Shown: positions 1 to 9,507, counted from the first letter of the stretch. The stretch is DNA of 64,000 nt from Microbacterium sp. SORGH_AS_0969 (GCF_030818255.1 NZ_JAUTAG010000001.1:1922001-1986000), one strand, 5' to 3'. Notes: generated from the letters alone by a model not told the origin. Made by a program: numbers and translations.

Positions 1-586
1 CCGCCACGCGCTCGACCGCGGCATCGCCTTCTCGTCGGAGGACCGTCGCGCCGAGGGCATCGTCGGCGACCTCACGGTGGCCGAGAACATCATCCTCGGT
101 GTGCAGGCCCGCCGCGGCGCACTCCGTCGTGTCGGCGCCGCCGAGAAACAGGCGATCGTCGACGAGTACATCACCGCTCTCGGCGTTCGCCCGGCCAACC
201 CGAACGCCCTCATCCGCAACCTCTCCGGTGGCAACCAGCAGAAGGTGCTGCTCGCCCGCTGGCTCGCCACCGCACCGGAGCTGCTCATCCTCGACGAGCC
301 CACGCGCGGCATCGACGTCGGCGCCAAGGCCGACATCCAGCGCAAGGTCGCCGAGCTCGCCGAGAAGGGCCTGTCGGTCATCTTCATCTCGTCGGAGCTC
401 GAAGAGGTCCTGCGCCTCGCCCAGCGCGTGGCCGTGCTCCGCGACCGTCGTAAAATCGGCGAACTGGCCACCAAGGACGTCGATCTCGACGGCCTCGTGG
501 CGTACATCGCCGAAGGTCAGGCCGAGACGACCACGCCCGCAACCGCCCCCGAGACATCGCCGTCCGATCGGGAGAAGATCGCATGA
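1..586 (+). CDS. Sugar ABC transporter ATP-binding protein (C-terminal part)
   Basis: Partial gene; its 5' part lies before the window and the reading frame begins at base 2. It is the second nucleotide-binding domain of a two-domain RbsA/MglA/YtfR-type ATPase that powers import of a monosaccharide through the two permeases that follow. Visible are the signature LSGGNQQKVLLAR and the Walker B LLILDEPTRG, followed by the GIDVGAKADIQ stretch typical of this family. The stop overlaps the next start as ATGA, so it is translationally coupled to the permease. A short Thr/Pro/Ala-rich tail follows the domain. The substrate cannot be read from this fragment. Confidence 0.93.
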   Translation, partial: RHALDRGIAFSSEDRRAEGIVGDLTVAENIILGVQARRGALRRVGAAEKQAIVDEYITALGVRPANPNALIRNLSGGNQQKVLLARWLATAPELLILDEPTRGIDVGAKADIQRKVAELAEKGLSVIFISSELEEVLRLAQRVAVLRDRRKIGELATKDVDLDGLVAYIAEGQAETTTPATAPETSPSDREKIA

Positions 587-1626
587 AGAAGTTCCTCACG
601 CACCGCCTGGTCTGGCCGATCGCGGCGCTCATCGCGCTGATCGCCGTCAACACCATCTCGCGGCCCTCGTTCCTCAGCATCACGGTGCAGAACGGCCAGT
701 TGTACGGGTCGTTGATCGACATCCTGCGCAACAGCGCACCGCTCATGCTCGTCGCGCTCGGCATGACGCTGGTCATCGCCACGCGCGGCATCGACCTCTC
801 GGTCGGTGCGATCATGGCGGTCTCCGGTGCCGTCGCGCTCACGATCATCGAAGCGTCCCCCGAACCGGGGAACCTCGGCGTCGTGATGATCGCGATCGTC
901 GCCGCGGTCGGCACGGCCCTGCTGCTCGGGGTCTGGAACGGCTTCCTGGTCTCGGTGCTCGGCATCCAACCGATCATCGCCACGCTCGTGCTCATGCTCG
1001 CCGGCCGCGGGGTCGCCCTGCTCATCACCAAGGGCTTCATCACCACGATCAACAGCGATCCGTACCAGTTCATGGCGCAGGGATACGTGCTGGGCCTGCC
1101 CTTCGCCTTCTACGTCTCGATCGTCGCCGTGATCGTGGTCGGGGTCCTCGAGCGTCGTACTGCTCTCGGCATGCTCACCGAAGCGGTCGGTATCAACCCC
1201 GAGGCGAGCCGTCTCGCTGGCGTCCGCTCGCGCGGCATCATCTGGGGTGCCTACATCGCCAGCGGCACTCTCGCGGGTATCGCCGGCATCCTCTACAGCT
1301 CGAACATCATGGCGGCCGACGCGAACGCCGCGGGGCTCTATATCGAACTGGATGCCATCCTCGCGGTGGTCCTCGGCGGCACCTCGCTCGCGGGCGGAAA
1401 GTTCAGCATCGCCGGCACCGTCGTCGGCGTGTTCACGATCCAGACGCTCAAGAGCACCATCACCTTCCTGGGCGTCCCGCCCGCGGTCAGCCCCGTGTTC
1501 ATGGCCGCGGCCGTGCTCGTCGTGGTGCTGCTGCAGTCGCCGCGGTTCCGCTCGTTCTTCCACGCGGCCGGTCGTTCCGCCGCCCGCCCGCTCACCCGCC
1601 GTCCTGACGCAAAGGTGCTGTCCTGA
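583..1626 (+). CDS. Sugar ABC transporter permease (RbsC/YtfT type)
   Basis: A 347-aa integral membrane permease of the BPD_transp_2 family (ribose/galactose/galactofuranose importers). About eight to ten hydrophobic segments are visible, with the family signature ATRGIDLSVGAIMAVSG near residue 70 and the cytoplasmic LAGVRSRGI segment near residue 210 that contacts the ATPase. It starts with ATG in a 4-nt overlap with the upstream ATPase and ends overlapping the next permease by one base. The two permeases probably form a heterodimer, as in YtfT/YjfF. Substrate is inferred only as a pentose or hexose. Confidence 0.92.
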   Translation: MKKFLTHRLVWPIAALIALIAVNTISRPSFLSITVQNGQLYGSLIDILRNSAPLMLVALGMTLVIATRGIDLSVGAIMAVSGAVALTIIEASPEPGNLGVVMIAIVAAVGTALLLGVWNGFLVSVLGIQPIIATLVLMLAGRGVALLITKGFITTINSDPYQFMAQGYVLGLPFAFYVSIVAVIVVGVLERRTALGMLTEAVGINPEASRLAGVRSRGIIWGAYIASGTLAGIAGILYSSNIMAADANAAGLYIELDAILAVVLGGTSLAGGKFSIAGTVVGVFTIQTLKSTITFLGVPPAVSPVFMAAAVLVVVLLQSPRFRSFFHAAGRSAARPLTRRPDAKVLS

Positions 1627-2645
1627 TGACCACTCTCACCGCCCCGGAGCGCGGCGCCGCGTCGTCGACGAGCGCGTACCGGCGCTTCCTCAGCCGTCAC
1701 ATCTCGTGGGTCCCGGTGTTCGCCGCCGTGGCCATCCTGATCATCATGATCGCGGGCTCGATGGCCTACTTCCCGAACTTCCAGCTGCCGCGCATCATGT
1801 CGTCGATCCTGCTCGACAACGCGTACCTCCTCGTTCTGGCCGTGGGTATGACCTTCGTCATCCTCACCGGGGGGATCGACCTGTCGGTCGGCGCGGTCAT
1901 GGCGTTCACCGGCATCCTGTGCGCCAAGCTGCTCGGTGACGGGGTCCCCGTGGCCGTGGCCGTCCCCGCGATGGTGCTCATCGGTGCCGCGATCGGGCTG
2001 CTGATCGGTGTGCTCGTGCAGTTCTTCGACGTGCAACCGTTCATCGCCTCGTTGATCGGCATGTTCCTCGCCCGCGGCCTCGCGTTCGTGGTGAGCCTGG
2101 AGTCGATCAAGGTCGAGAACGACGGCATCCTGTGGCTGCAGTCCACGCGATTCTCGTTCGCGGGCTGGTACATCACCCCCACGGGCATCATCGCCCTCCT
2201 GACCGTCGCGATCGCGGCCTTCGTGCTCCGGTACACGCGCTTCGGCCGCACGGTGTACGCGGTCGGCGGCAACGAGCAGTCGGCACGACTCATGGGTCTC
2301 CCGGTCGTCCGGACGAAGCTGTCGGTCTACGTCATCAGCGGCGTGTGCGCGGGCCTCGCGGGCATCGTCCTGACGGCGTACTCCGGTGCCGGATACCCCC
2401 TCAACGGCGTGGGGACCGAGCTCGACACGATCGCCGCGGTCGTCATCGGGGGGACGCTCCTCACCGGCGGCAGCGGGTTCGTGATCGGCTCGATGATCGG
2501 CGTGTTCGTCTACGGCCTCATCCGCACGATCATCTCGTTCTCGGGCGCCGAGCAGTCCTGGACGCGCATCACCGTCGGTGCGCTCCTGCTGCTGTTCGTG
2601 GTGGTGCAGCGCATCATCGTGTCGCGCTCCGCGCTCAGCCGGTGA
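1626..2645 (+). CDS. Sugar ABC transporter permease (RbsC/YjfF type)
   Basis: A 339-aa permease paralogous to its upstream neighbour. It carries LTGGIDLSVGAVMAFTG near residue 80 and GGNEQSARLMGLPV near residue 215, both typical of BPD_transp_2 permeases. The ATG start overlaps the preceding stop. The pair of adjacent, non-identical permeases resembles the galactofuranose importer YtfT-YjfF more than the single-permease ribose system. This resemblance is from family knowledge and was not tested. The solute-binding protein is not in the window and probably lies upstream. Confidence 0.92.
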   Translation: MTTLTAPERGAASSTSAYRRFLSRHISWVPVFAAVAILIIMIAGSMAYFPNFQLPRIMSSILLDNAYLLVLAVGMTFVILTGGIDLSVGAVMAFTGILCAKLLGDGVPVAVAVPAMVLIGAAIGLLIGVLVQFFDVQPFIASLIGMFLARGLAFVVSLESIKVENDGILWLQSTRFSFAGWYITPTGIIALLTVAIAAFVLRYTRFGRTVYAVGGNEQSARLMGLPVVRTKLSVYVISGVCAGLAGIVLTAYSGAGYPLNGVGTELDTIAAVVIGGTLLTGGSGFVIGSMIGVFVYGLIRTIISFSGAEQSWTRITVGALLLLFVVVQRIIVSRSALSR

Positions 2646-2684
2646 TGCTCCCGTGCCGTGTTAGCGATCACCGCTTCACGCGGG

Positions 2685-2690
2685 CATGAT
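2685..2690 (+). promoter_or_regulatory. Candidate -10 element for a leaderless transcript
   Basis: CATGAT lies 7 nt before the ATG at 2698, the spacing expected when transcription starts at the start codon. No Shine-Dalgarno sequence is visible in front of 2698. Just upstream at about 2663-2675 is a small inverted repeat, AGCG-ATCAC-CGCT, that could be an operator, but the arms are only 4 bp. Confidence 0.35.
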
Positions 2691-2697
2691 TGACCCC

Positions 2698-4230
2698 ATG
2701 TCCACCGTCGCTCCGCCCCTCCTCGAGGTGCGCGGAGCGACGGTGCGTTTCGGTGTCGAATCGGCGCTGTCCGACGTGGACTTCCGCCTCCTCCCTGGCG
2801 AGGTGCACTCGCTCATGGGCGAGAACGGCGCCGGCAAGTCCACGCTGATCAAGGCGATCACCGGTGCCCTCCGTCTCGACTCCGGGCGGATCGAGCTCGA
2901 CGGCCGTGACGTGCGGTTCTCCTCTCCGGCCGACGCGCAGGCGGTCGGAATCTCCACCGTCTACCAAGAGATCGATCTGCTGCCGAACCTCACGGTGGCC
3001 GAGAACATCTCGCTCGGCCGTGAGCCCCGACGATGGGGCGTCATCGACCACCGTGCGATGCGCGAGCGGGCGGTCGAAGCGCTGACCTCGCTCGGCGTCG
3101 ACGTCGATCCGGCCTCCGTCCTGTCGTCGCACCCCCTGGCGGTACAGCAGCTCGTGGCGATCGCCCGCGCGGTCTCGACCGAGGTCAAGGTGCTCGTGCT
3201 CGACGAGCCGACGTCGAGCCTGGATGCCGACGAGGTCGCCGAACTGTTCCGCGTCATCCGCGACCTCAAGGCGCAGGGCATCGCGATCGTCTTCGTCTCG
3301 CACTTCCTCGATCAGGTGTACGAGATCTGCGACCGCGTCACCGTCCTTCGCGGAGGACGCCTGGTCGGCGAGTACGGGACCCGCGAGCTGCTGCGCATCG
3401 ATCTCGTCGAGAAGATGCTCGGCGCGACCGCCGACGTCCTCGCGCCGCTCGGCCAGCGCGAGGTCGAGACCACCGAGGGGCCCTCGGTGCTGAGCGCCCG
3501 GGGGCTGGCATCCGGGGTCCGTCTTCGTGAAGCCGACGTCGACATCGCCGAGGGAGAGGTGATCGGGGTCGCGGGTCTTCTCGGATCCGGCCGGAGCGAG
3601 CTCGCGCGCTCCCTCACCGGAGTCGACCGCCCCGACGGCGGGGAGCTGCTCATCGACGGTGAGCCCGTCCGCCTGTCTTCCCCGCGCGAGGCGATTCGCC
3701 GTCGCGTGGCCTACTCCTCCGAGAACCGTCGCACCGAGGGGGTCATCGGCGATCTCAGCGTCCTCGACAACATCACGTTGGCGCTGCAGGCGCAGCGCGG
3801 GATCTTCCATCGGCTGAGCACCGCACGGCGTCGCGAGCTGGCGATGAGCTGGGTCGAGGCGCTCCACATCCGACCCGCCGACATCGACCGACCGGTTCGA
3901 ACGCTGTCGGGCGGCAACCAGCAGAAGGTGCTCCTCGCGCGGCTGCTCGCGCTGTCGCCACGGCTCATCGTGCTCGACGAACCCACGCGCGGCATCGACG
4001 TGGGGGCCAAGGCGGAGATCCAGCGGCTCGTCGGCGAGCTGAGCGACAACGGCCTGTCGATCGTCTACATCTCGGCCGAGCTCGACGAGGTGCTGCGCGT
4101 CGCGCATCTGGTCGCGGTGATGCGCGACGGCGTGCTCGCGCAGATCGTGCCCGCCGCCGACCTCACCTCCGACGCGCTGCTCGCGCTCGTGGCCGGCCAC
4201 ACGAGCGGAGACGAGGGCAGCGGTGCCTGA
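2698..4230 (+). CDS. Sugar ABC transporter ATP-binding protein (two-domain)
   Basis: A full-length two-domain sugar importer ATPase of about 510 aa. The first domain has Walker A GENGAGKSTL near residue 40 and Walker B LVLDEPTSSLD; the second has a degenerate P-loop region (GLLGSGRSEL), the signature LSGGNQQKVLLAR and LIVLDEPTRGIDVGAK. The start was set at the second ATG (2698) because a -10-like CATGAT lies 7 nt upstream; an in-frame ATG at 2686 would add four residues. It is a paralogue of the ATPase at the window start and flanks the same permease pair, which is unusual. It overlaps the LacI gene by 8 nt. Confidence 0.92.
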   Translation: MSTVAPPLLEVRGATVRFGVESALSDVDFRLLPGEVHSLMGENGAGKSTLIKAITGALRLDSGRIELDGRDVRFSSPADAQAVGISTVYQEIDLLPNLTVAENISLGREPRRWGVIDHRAMRERAVEALTSLGVDVDPASVLSSHPLAVQQLVAIARAVSTEVKVLVLDEPTSSLDADEVAELFRVIRDLKAQGIAIVFVSHFLDQVYEICDRVTVLRGGRLVGEYGTRELLRIDLVEKMLGATADVLAPLGQREVETTEGPSVLSARGLASGVRLREADVDIAEGEVIGVAGLLGSGRSELARSLTGVDRPDGGELLIDGEPVRLSSPREAIRRRVAYSSENRRTEGVIGDLSVLDNITLALQAQRGIFHRLSTARRRELAMSWVEALHIRPADIDRPVRTLSGGNQQKVLLARLLALSPRLIVLDEPTRGIDVGAKAEIQRLVGELSDNGLSIVYISAELDEVLRVAHLVAVMRDGVLAQIVPAADLTSDALLALVAGHTSGDEGSGA

Positions 4231-5236
4231 CGACAAATCCTCACGGACCGCCAACATCTTCGATGTCGCGCGTCTCGCCGGTGTGTCGCATCAGACGGTC
4301 TCGCGCGTGCTCAACAACATGCCGAACGTGCGGCCGGCCACCCGAGCGCGCGTCGAACAGGCGATCGCCCAGCTGCGCTACAGCCCCTCGCCCGCCGCTC
4401 GCGCCCTGGTCACCCGCCGCACCCGCACGATCGGCCTCGTCACCCCGGGCACGGTCGACTACGGTCCCACGTCGATCGCGACGAACTTCAACTTCGCCGC
4501 GCGAGCGGCGCGCTACAACGTCGACGCGATCAGCTCCCCGCAGAGCGACGTGGCCCCCGTCCGCGCGGCCATCGACGGTCTGCTGAAGCAGCGGGTGGAT
4601 GCCATCGTCCTCGTCGTGGTCGACACCGAAGTGCTTGCGGCGGTCCAGGCGCTCGACATCGACGTCCCGATCGTCGCGGCGGCGGCCAGCGCTCGTCCCC
4701 ACCCGCGGCTCGTGGCGATCGATCAGTACCGCGGGGCGCGCAGCGCCGTCCGGCACCTGCTCGAGGCGGGGTACGACACCGTCCGCCACATCGCCGGTCC
4801 CGCCCGCAACCCCGACGCCGTCGAGCGCATCCGCGGGTGGCGCGAAGAGATCGCGGCCGCTCGCGCCCAGTCGACCCCGGCCGTGCACGGCGACTGGTCG
4901 GCGGCGAGCGGCTACCGCATCGCATCCGAGGCCGATCTGTCGCCGGGCGAGGGCATCTTCGTCGCCAACGACCACATGGCCATCGGCGTGCTCTCGGCGC
5001 TGCGCGAGCGCGGGCTGCGTGTGCCCGAGGACATCGGGGTGGTGGGCTTCGACGACGTTCCCGAGGCCGCGTACGTCTACCCGTCGCTCACCACCGTGCG
5101 CCAGGACTTCGCCGCTCTCGGCGAGATCCTCATGCAGAAGGTGCTGCTGCTCGTCGAAGAACCCGACACGGTGACCGAGAGCACGCCGCTGCCGACGCGC
5201 CTCGTCGTGCGGTCGTCGGCGCCGCTGGCGCGCTGA
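4223..5236 (+). CDS. LacI-family transcriptional regulator
   Basis: A 337-aa LacI/GalR regulator. The N-terminal helix-turn-helix reads FDVARLAGVSHQTVSRVLNN near residues 12-32, followed by the hinge and a periplasmic-binding-like sugar domain with the typical VGFDDVPEAAYVYPSLTTV near residue 275. The GTG start overlaps the end of the ATPase gene by 8 nt, so it is probably co-transcribed with the importer and likely controls it in response to the imported sugar. No convincing full-length operator was found in the window. Confidence 0.93.
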   Translation: MPDDKSSRTANIFDVARLAGVSHQTVSRVLNNMPNVRPATRARVEQAIAQLRYSPSPAARALVTRRTRTIGLVTPGTVDYGPTSIATNFNFAARAARYNVDAISSPQSDVAPVRAAIDGLLKQRVDAIVLVVVDTEVLAAVQALDIDVPIVAAAASARPHPRLVAIDQYRGARSAVRHLLEAGYDTVRHIAGPARNPDAVERIRGWREEIAAARAQSTPAVHGDWSAASGYRIASEADLSPGEGIFVANDHMAIGVLSALRERGLRVPEDIGVVGFDDVPEAAYVYPSLTTVRQDFAALGEILMQKVLLLVEEPDTVTESTPLPTRLVVRSSAPLAR

Positions 5237-5359
5237 GGTGCGCCGTTCGCTCGCGTGCTTGTTCGCGGGCGTCGAGCGTGTGCCGACCGCCCTTAGCGTC
5301 CCCGTCCCCGCCCCCGCCGCCGCCCCCGCGCCCCTCCCCGGTGCCGCCGCCCGCGCGGC

Positions 5360-5427
5360 GCATAAACGCGATCCACTCGCATAAACGCGGTGTGCACGTG
5401 TTTCTGTGCGCGAATAGCGTTTATGCG
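5360..5427. repeat. Dispersed palindromic repeat, family 1, copy A
   Basis: A roughly 68-bp imperfect palindrome whose outer arms are CATAAACGCGAT on the left and GCGTTTATGCG on the right, with inner arms related to AGAAACACGTG. Copies B (42090-42157) and C (61542-61610) share the same outer and inner arms. This copy lies between the convergent ends of the LacI gene and the citrate transporter gene. It is not coding on either strand. Confidence 0.85.
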
Positions 5428-5487
5428 TCCACCCGACGGCGCCAGCGACGCGGTCCCGGCCCGCCCCTCGCCCCGCCCGACACAGAA

Positions 5488-5517
5488 GGGCCGCGGATGC
5501 CGTGGCATCCAGGGCCC
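5488..5517. terminator. Hairpin between convergent genes
   Basis: GGGCC, then GGATGCC-GT-GGCATCC, then GGGCCC form a strong GC-rich hairpin just after the stop of the citrate transporter gene (minus strand) and downstream of the LacI gene. It is probably a bidirectional terminator. There is no clear U-tract, as is usual in this group. Confidence 0.6.
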
Positions 5518-5532
5518 TCCCGAGCGAAACGT

Positions 5533-7059
5533 TCAGCCCAACAGCGGCACCGCGCCCACCAGCACGCCGACGGCGAGCATCACGAGCGACACGATCGTCG
5601 CGCGCCACAGCACCTTCTTGTGGTGGTCGCCGAGGTTGACGCCCGCGAGCGAGACGAGCAGCAGGATCGCGGGGACCAGCGGGCTCTGCAGGTGCACGGG
5701 CTGGCCCGTGATGGACGCGCGGGCCATCTCGACCGGCGCGATCCCGTAGTTGGCGGCGCTCTCGGCGAGCACGGGCAGGATGCCGAAGTAGAACGCGTCG
5801 TTCGACATGAAGAACGTGAACGGGATCGACAGGACGCCGGTGATGACCGCGAGGAAGGGTCCCATCGACGACGGGATCACCTCGGTGATCCACGAAGCCA
5901 TCGCCGTCACCATGCCGGTGCCGTTCAGCACGCCCACGAGGACACCGGCGGCGAGCACCATCGACACGACCCCGACGATGCTGGGCGCGTGGGCGACGAT
6001 CTCGTCGGCCTGGCCGCGCAGCTTCGGGAAGTTCACGATGAGGGCGAGCGCCGCGCCGACCATGAACACGAACGCGAGCGGGAAGATGTCCATCACCAGA
6101 AGCACCATCACCGCGACAGTCAGCGCGAGGTTGAACCAGATGAGCTTCGGGCGGAGGGTGGCGCGGTGCGGGTCGAGCATCGTGTCGGCCATCGCGGTGT
6201 CGGCGGTGTCGACCAGCTGGGTCGCGGCGACGGCGTCGCGGCCCCCGCGGACGGTGACGATGTTGCCGGTGCGCAGCGACGCGACGGCGCCGGGCTTGGG
6301 CTCCGCTCCGCGGAACAGCTTCGGGGCGCCGAGACGACCGAAGACCCCGGGGGTGTCGAGCTTCGAGGTGTCGACGACGCCCGCGAGGCGCTTGCGCTCG
6401 GCGAGGCCCAAGAACCAGGCGAACGTGAGCGAGACGACCAGGCCCGCGAGCAGCGACGGGATCATCGGCACGAAGACGTCGGTCGGCTGGAGGCCCAGTG
6501 CGGTCGCCGCGCGGACGGTCGGACCGCCCCACGGGACGATGTTCATCGTGCCGTTCATCAGGCCCGCGACACAGGTGAGCACGACGGGGCTCATCCCCAG
6601 GCGCAGGTAGAGCGGCAGCATCGCCGAGGTCGTGATGATGAAGGTGGTCGAGCCGTCGCCGTCGAGCGAGACGGCGCCGGCGAGGATCGCCGTGCCGAGC
6701 ACGATCTTGGCCGGGTCGTCGCCCAGCACGCGCGTGATCACGCGGATCAGCGGGTCGAACAGGCCGACATCGATCATGATGCCGAAGTACATGATCGCGA
6801 ACATCAGCAGGGCCGCCGTGGGCGCCATCTTGCTGATCGCGTCGATCACCATGTCGCCGAGTCCGAGGCCGGCCCCCGCGATCAGGCCGAAGATCGTGGG
6901 CACCACGATGAGGGCGACCATGGGGGTCAGGCGCCGCGTCATGATCAGCGCCATGAACGACAGGACCATGAGGAAGCCGAGGGCGACGAGCACGCCGTCG
7001 GCGGGCGTGTAGGCCACCGCGTACTCTTCGGCTTCGGCCGCAAGGATCAGGGGGGTCAT
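5533..7059 (-). CDS. CitMHS-type citrate/metal transporter
   Basis: A 508-aa polytopic membrane protein with about 12 hydrophobic segments split by a long cytoplasmic loop (about residues 225-310). The conserved segments LDGDGSTTFIITTSAMLPLY near residue 135 and NIVPWGGPT near residue 175 are those of the CitMHS family, which imports citrate complexed with Mg or Ca in symport with protons. The ATG at 7059 was chosen because GAAGGAG lies about 7 nt upstream; longer readings run into the divergent promoter region. The divergent neighbours are a CitA/CitB-type sensor and regulator, which supports control by external citrate. Confidence 0.9.
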   Translation of the reverse strand: MTPLILAAEAEEYAVAYTPADGVLVALGFLMVLSFMALIMTRRLTPMVALIVVPTIFGLIAGAGLGLGDMVIDAISKMAPTAALLMFAIMYFGIMIDVGLFDPLIRVITRVLGDDPAKIVLGTAILAGAVSLDGDGSTTFIITTSAMLPLYLRLGMSPVVLTCVAGLMNGTMNIVPWGGPTVRAATALGLQPTDVFVPMIPSLLAGLVVSLTFAWFLGLAERKRLAGVVDTSKLDTPGVFGRLGAPKLFRGAEPKPGAVASLRTGNIVTVRGGRDAVAATQLVDTADTAMADTMLDPHRATLRPKLIWFNLALTVAVMVLLVMDIFPLAFVFMVGAALALIVNFPKLRGQADEIVAHAPSIVGVVSMVLAAGVLVGVLNGTGMVTAMASWITEVIPSSMGPFLAVITGVLSIPFTFFMSNDAFYFGILPVLAESAANYGIAPVEMARASITGQPVHLQSPLVPAILLLVSLAGVNLGDHHKKVLWRATIVSLVMLAVGVLVGAVPLLG

Positions 7060-7246
7060 CGCGACTCCTTCGTCGGGACGGGCGCGTCTCTCGCGCTCTC
7101 GATGCGGCGACCCTACGGATGCCGAGACCTCGACCGCGCGCTTGCTCGCATTGCGCGGGGTTATGCGCGTACCGTGTGTTCTGCGCATTTCGCGCACGCC
7201 GTCGCGGTCACCGCCGCGCGCGACGACGCCGAACCCGGAGGTCCCC

Positions 7247-8860
7247 ATGCGGTTCGCCACCCGGATGCTCGTCGTGCAGATCGCGACCCAGATCGCCGTC
7301 GTCGCGGTGTGCACCGCGGTGTTCGCCTGGCTCGGCGTGCAACAGCTCAAGGCCGAGGCCGACTCGTCGGCGCTCAACATCGCCCGCGCGGTCGCCGAGG
7401 CCCCCGAGGTACGTGACCTCGTCGCCCGGTACTCCGCCGACCCGGGGACTCCGGATGCCGCCTCCCTCCGCGACGGCACGCTCCAGCACTACGCCGCCGA
7501 CGTCACCCAGCGCACGCGCGGCCTGTTCGTCGTGATCACCGACGACCACGGCATCCGTCTGGCCCATCCCGATCCGGACCGCCTCGGACAGGTCGTCAGC
7601 ACGAGCTTCGCCGATGCCCTCGCCGGGCGCGAGGTCGTGACGTGGGAGACCGGCACGCTCGGGGAGTCCGCGCGGGCGAAGGTGCCCGTGTACGCGCCCG
7701 ACGGGGGCCCGCCGGTCGGTGAGGTGAGCGTCGGCTTCGAACGCGCGAGCGTCTTCGACGATCTGCCCGCGCTCGTCGGCGGGATCGCCGTGGCCGTGGC
7801 GCTCGCCGTCGCGATCGGGGCGCTCGTCGCGCTGCTCATGCGCCGCCGACTCGAGCGCCTCACCCTCGGCGTCCAGCCCGAGGAGCTCGTCGCCCTCGTG
7901 CAGACCCAGACCGCCGTTCTCGAGGGAGCCGACGAGGGCGTCCTCGCGATCGACGAGACGGGGGTCGTGCGGGTGTGCACCCTCACCGCCGAGCGCCTTC
8001 TCGGGATCACGGATGCCGTCGGCCGCCCCCTCTCCGACCTCGATCTCGCCCCGGCCGTCGCCGCGGCCCTGGCCGGTGACGGTGCGAGCACGGGGCTGCC
8101 GGTCGCAGGGCGGGTGGTGTTCATCGACGTACGCCCGGTGCGCCGCGGCGCTCGCGCGCTCGGCCGGGTCGCGGTGTTGCGCGACCGCACCGACGTGGCC
8201 GCGCTGTCGGGGAGGCTCGACAGCGTCCGCGCGATGGGAGACGCCCTGCGTGTGCAGCGGCACGAGAACGCCAACCGCCTGCACGCGGCGGTGGGCTTGC
8301 TCGACGCCGGCCGCGCCGACGAGGCTCGCGCGTTCCTCGCCGACCTCGTCGACCGCGGCTCGGTGGACTGGGCCGTCCCGGGGATCGACCTCGTCGGCGA
8401 CGCGATGCTCCAATCGTTCCTCGGCGCGAAAGCGCTCGCCGCGCGCGAACGGGGAGTGGTTCTGCGCGTCTCCGACGACACCTACCTCCGCGGCACCGTC
8501 GACGACGTGGAAGACGTCGTGGCCGTGCTGGGAAACCTCGTCGACAACGCCGTGACCGCCACGGCATCCGGCCCCGAACCTCGAGAGGTCGAGGTCGCCG
8601 TGCTCGGCGACGGTGACGCGATCGTGCTCACGGTGACCGACACCGGGGGCGGGATCGCCGACGTCGACGCCGCCTTCGCCCCGCGCGAGCGCGACGACGA
8701 CCCCTCGGCTGTCCACGGCCTCGGTATCGGTCTGCCGCTCTCGCGCGAGTTCGCGCGACGCCGGGGCGGCGACGTGTGGGTCGTCGATCCCGGTGGCGAC
8801 GGTCACGGCGCCGTCGTGGCAGCCCGTCTGCCCGGAGTCCTTCGAGGAGAGAACGAATGA
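7247..8860 (+). CDS. CitA/DcuS-type sensor histidine kinase
   Basis: A 537-aa membrane sensor kinase. A first transmembrane helix lies near residues 5-25, followed by an extracytoplasmic PAS-like ligand domain to about residue 165, a second helix near 170-195, a cytoplasmic PAS domain and a kinase domain. The phospho-acceptor histidine is in QRHENANRLH, near residue 339, as in the CitA/DcuS class. The ATPase part shows NLVDNAVTAT, DTGGGI and GLGIGLPLS. The start at 7247 follows CGGAGGT. It overlaps the response regulator by ATGA and is divergent from the citrate transporter gene. Confidence 0.93.
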   Translation: MRFATRMLVVQIATQIAVVAVCTAVFAWLGVQQLKAEADSSALNIARAVAEAPEVRDLVARYSADPGTPDAASLRDGTLQHYAADVTQRTRGLFVVITDDHGIRLAHPDPDRLGQVVSTSFADALAGREVVTWETGTLGESARAKVPVYAPDGGPPVGEVSVGFERASVFDDLPALVGGIAVAVALAVAIGALVALLMRRRLERLTLGVQPEELVALVQTQTAVLEGADEGVLAIDETGVVRVCTLTAERLLGITDAVGRPLSDLDLAPAVAAALAGDGASTGLPVAGRVVFIDVRPVRRGARALGRVAVLRDRTDVAALSGRLDSVRAMGDALRVQRHENANRLHAAVGLLDAGRADEARAFLADLVDRGSVDWAVPGIDLVGDAMLQSFLGAKALAARERGVVLRVSDDTYLRGTVDDVEDVVAVLGNLVDNAVTATASGPEPREVEVAVLGDGDAIVLTVTDTGGGIADVDAAFAPRERDDDPSAVHGLGIGLPLSREFARRRGGDVWVVDPGGDGHGAVVAARLPGVLRGENE

Positions 8861-9507
8861 CCGGTATCCGTGTCCTCGTCGTCGACGACGACTTCCGCGT
8901 CGCGGGACTGCACCGTGACGCGGTCGCCGCGCGCCCCGGCTTCGTCGCGCTCGAGCCCGCGCGCACGGTCGGCGAGGCCCGAGCCGCCCTCGCCGCGCAC
9001 CGCCCCGATCTGCTGGTCGCCGACGTGTACCTGCCCGATGGTGACGGCGTGGAGCTCGTCCGCTCGGCCGGGATCGACGCGTTCGTCCTCTCCGCGGCGA
9101 CGGATGCCGAGACCGTCCGGCGTGCTTTCACCGCCGGGGCGCTCGCTTACCTCGTGAAGCCCTTCGACACGCGCGTGCTCGCGGAGCGGCTCGACCGTTA
9201 CGCGCGATACCGCAACCTGCTGACCAGCTCGCGGCCCCTGTCGCAGGACGACATCGACCGCGCGGCATCCGTGATGCGCGGGGAGCGCGAGGGGCCGTCG
9301 CTCGCGCGCTCGGCCACCGAGCAGACGGTGCTCGCCGCTCTCGGCGCGGACGAGGCCTCGGCGACCGAGGTGGCCGAGCGCATCGGCGTCTCGCGCGCGA
9401 CCGCGCAACGCCACCTGACCGCTCTCGCCGAGCGGGGTCTCGTGCAGGTGAGTCTGCGCTACGGCTCGACGGGTCGCCCCGAGCACCGGTTCCGCGTCGG
9501 CGCCTGA
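8857..9507 (+). CDS. CitB/DpiA-type response regulator
   Basis: A 216-aa response regulator. The receiver domain has the acidic pair in VVDDDF near residue 10, the phosphorylated Asp in VADVYLPDGDG near residue 55 and the conserved Lys in YLVKPFD near residue 103. The C-terminal domain has a winged helix-turn-helix ATEVAERIGVSRATAQRHL near residue 170, as in CitB/DctR regulators of di- and tricarboxylate uptake. It overlaps the kinase stop by 4 nt. It probably activates the divergent citrate transporter gene. Confidence 0.93.
   Translation: MTGIRVLVVDDDFRVAGLHRDAVAARPGFVALEPARTVGEARAALAAHRPDLLVADVYLPDGDGVELVRSAGIDAFVLSAATDAETVRRAFTAGALAYLVKPFDTRVLAERLDRYARYRNLLTSSRPLSQDDIDRAASVMRGEREGPSLARSATEQTVLAALGADEASATEVAERIGVSRATAQRHLTALAERGLVQVSLRYGSTGRPEHRFRVGA

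Noticed and set aside
4241..6532. Very long minus-strand open frame across the LacI gene and the transporter gene
   Set aside because: It is composition-driven: Arg/Gly/Pro/Ala-rich, with no domain, and it lies opposite or out of frame to two well-supported genes.
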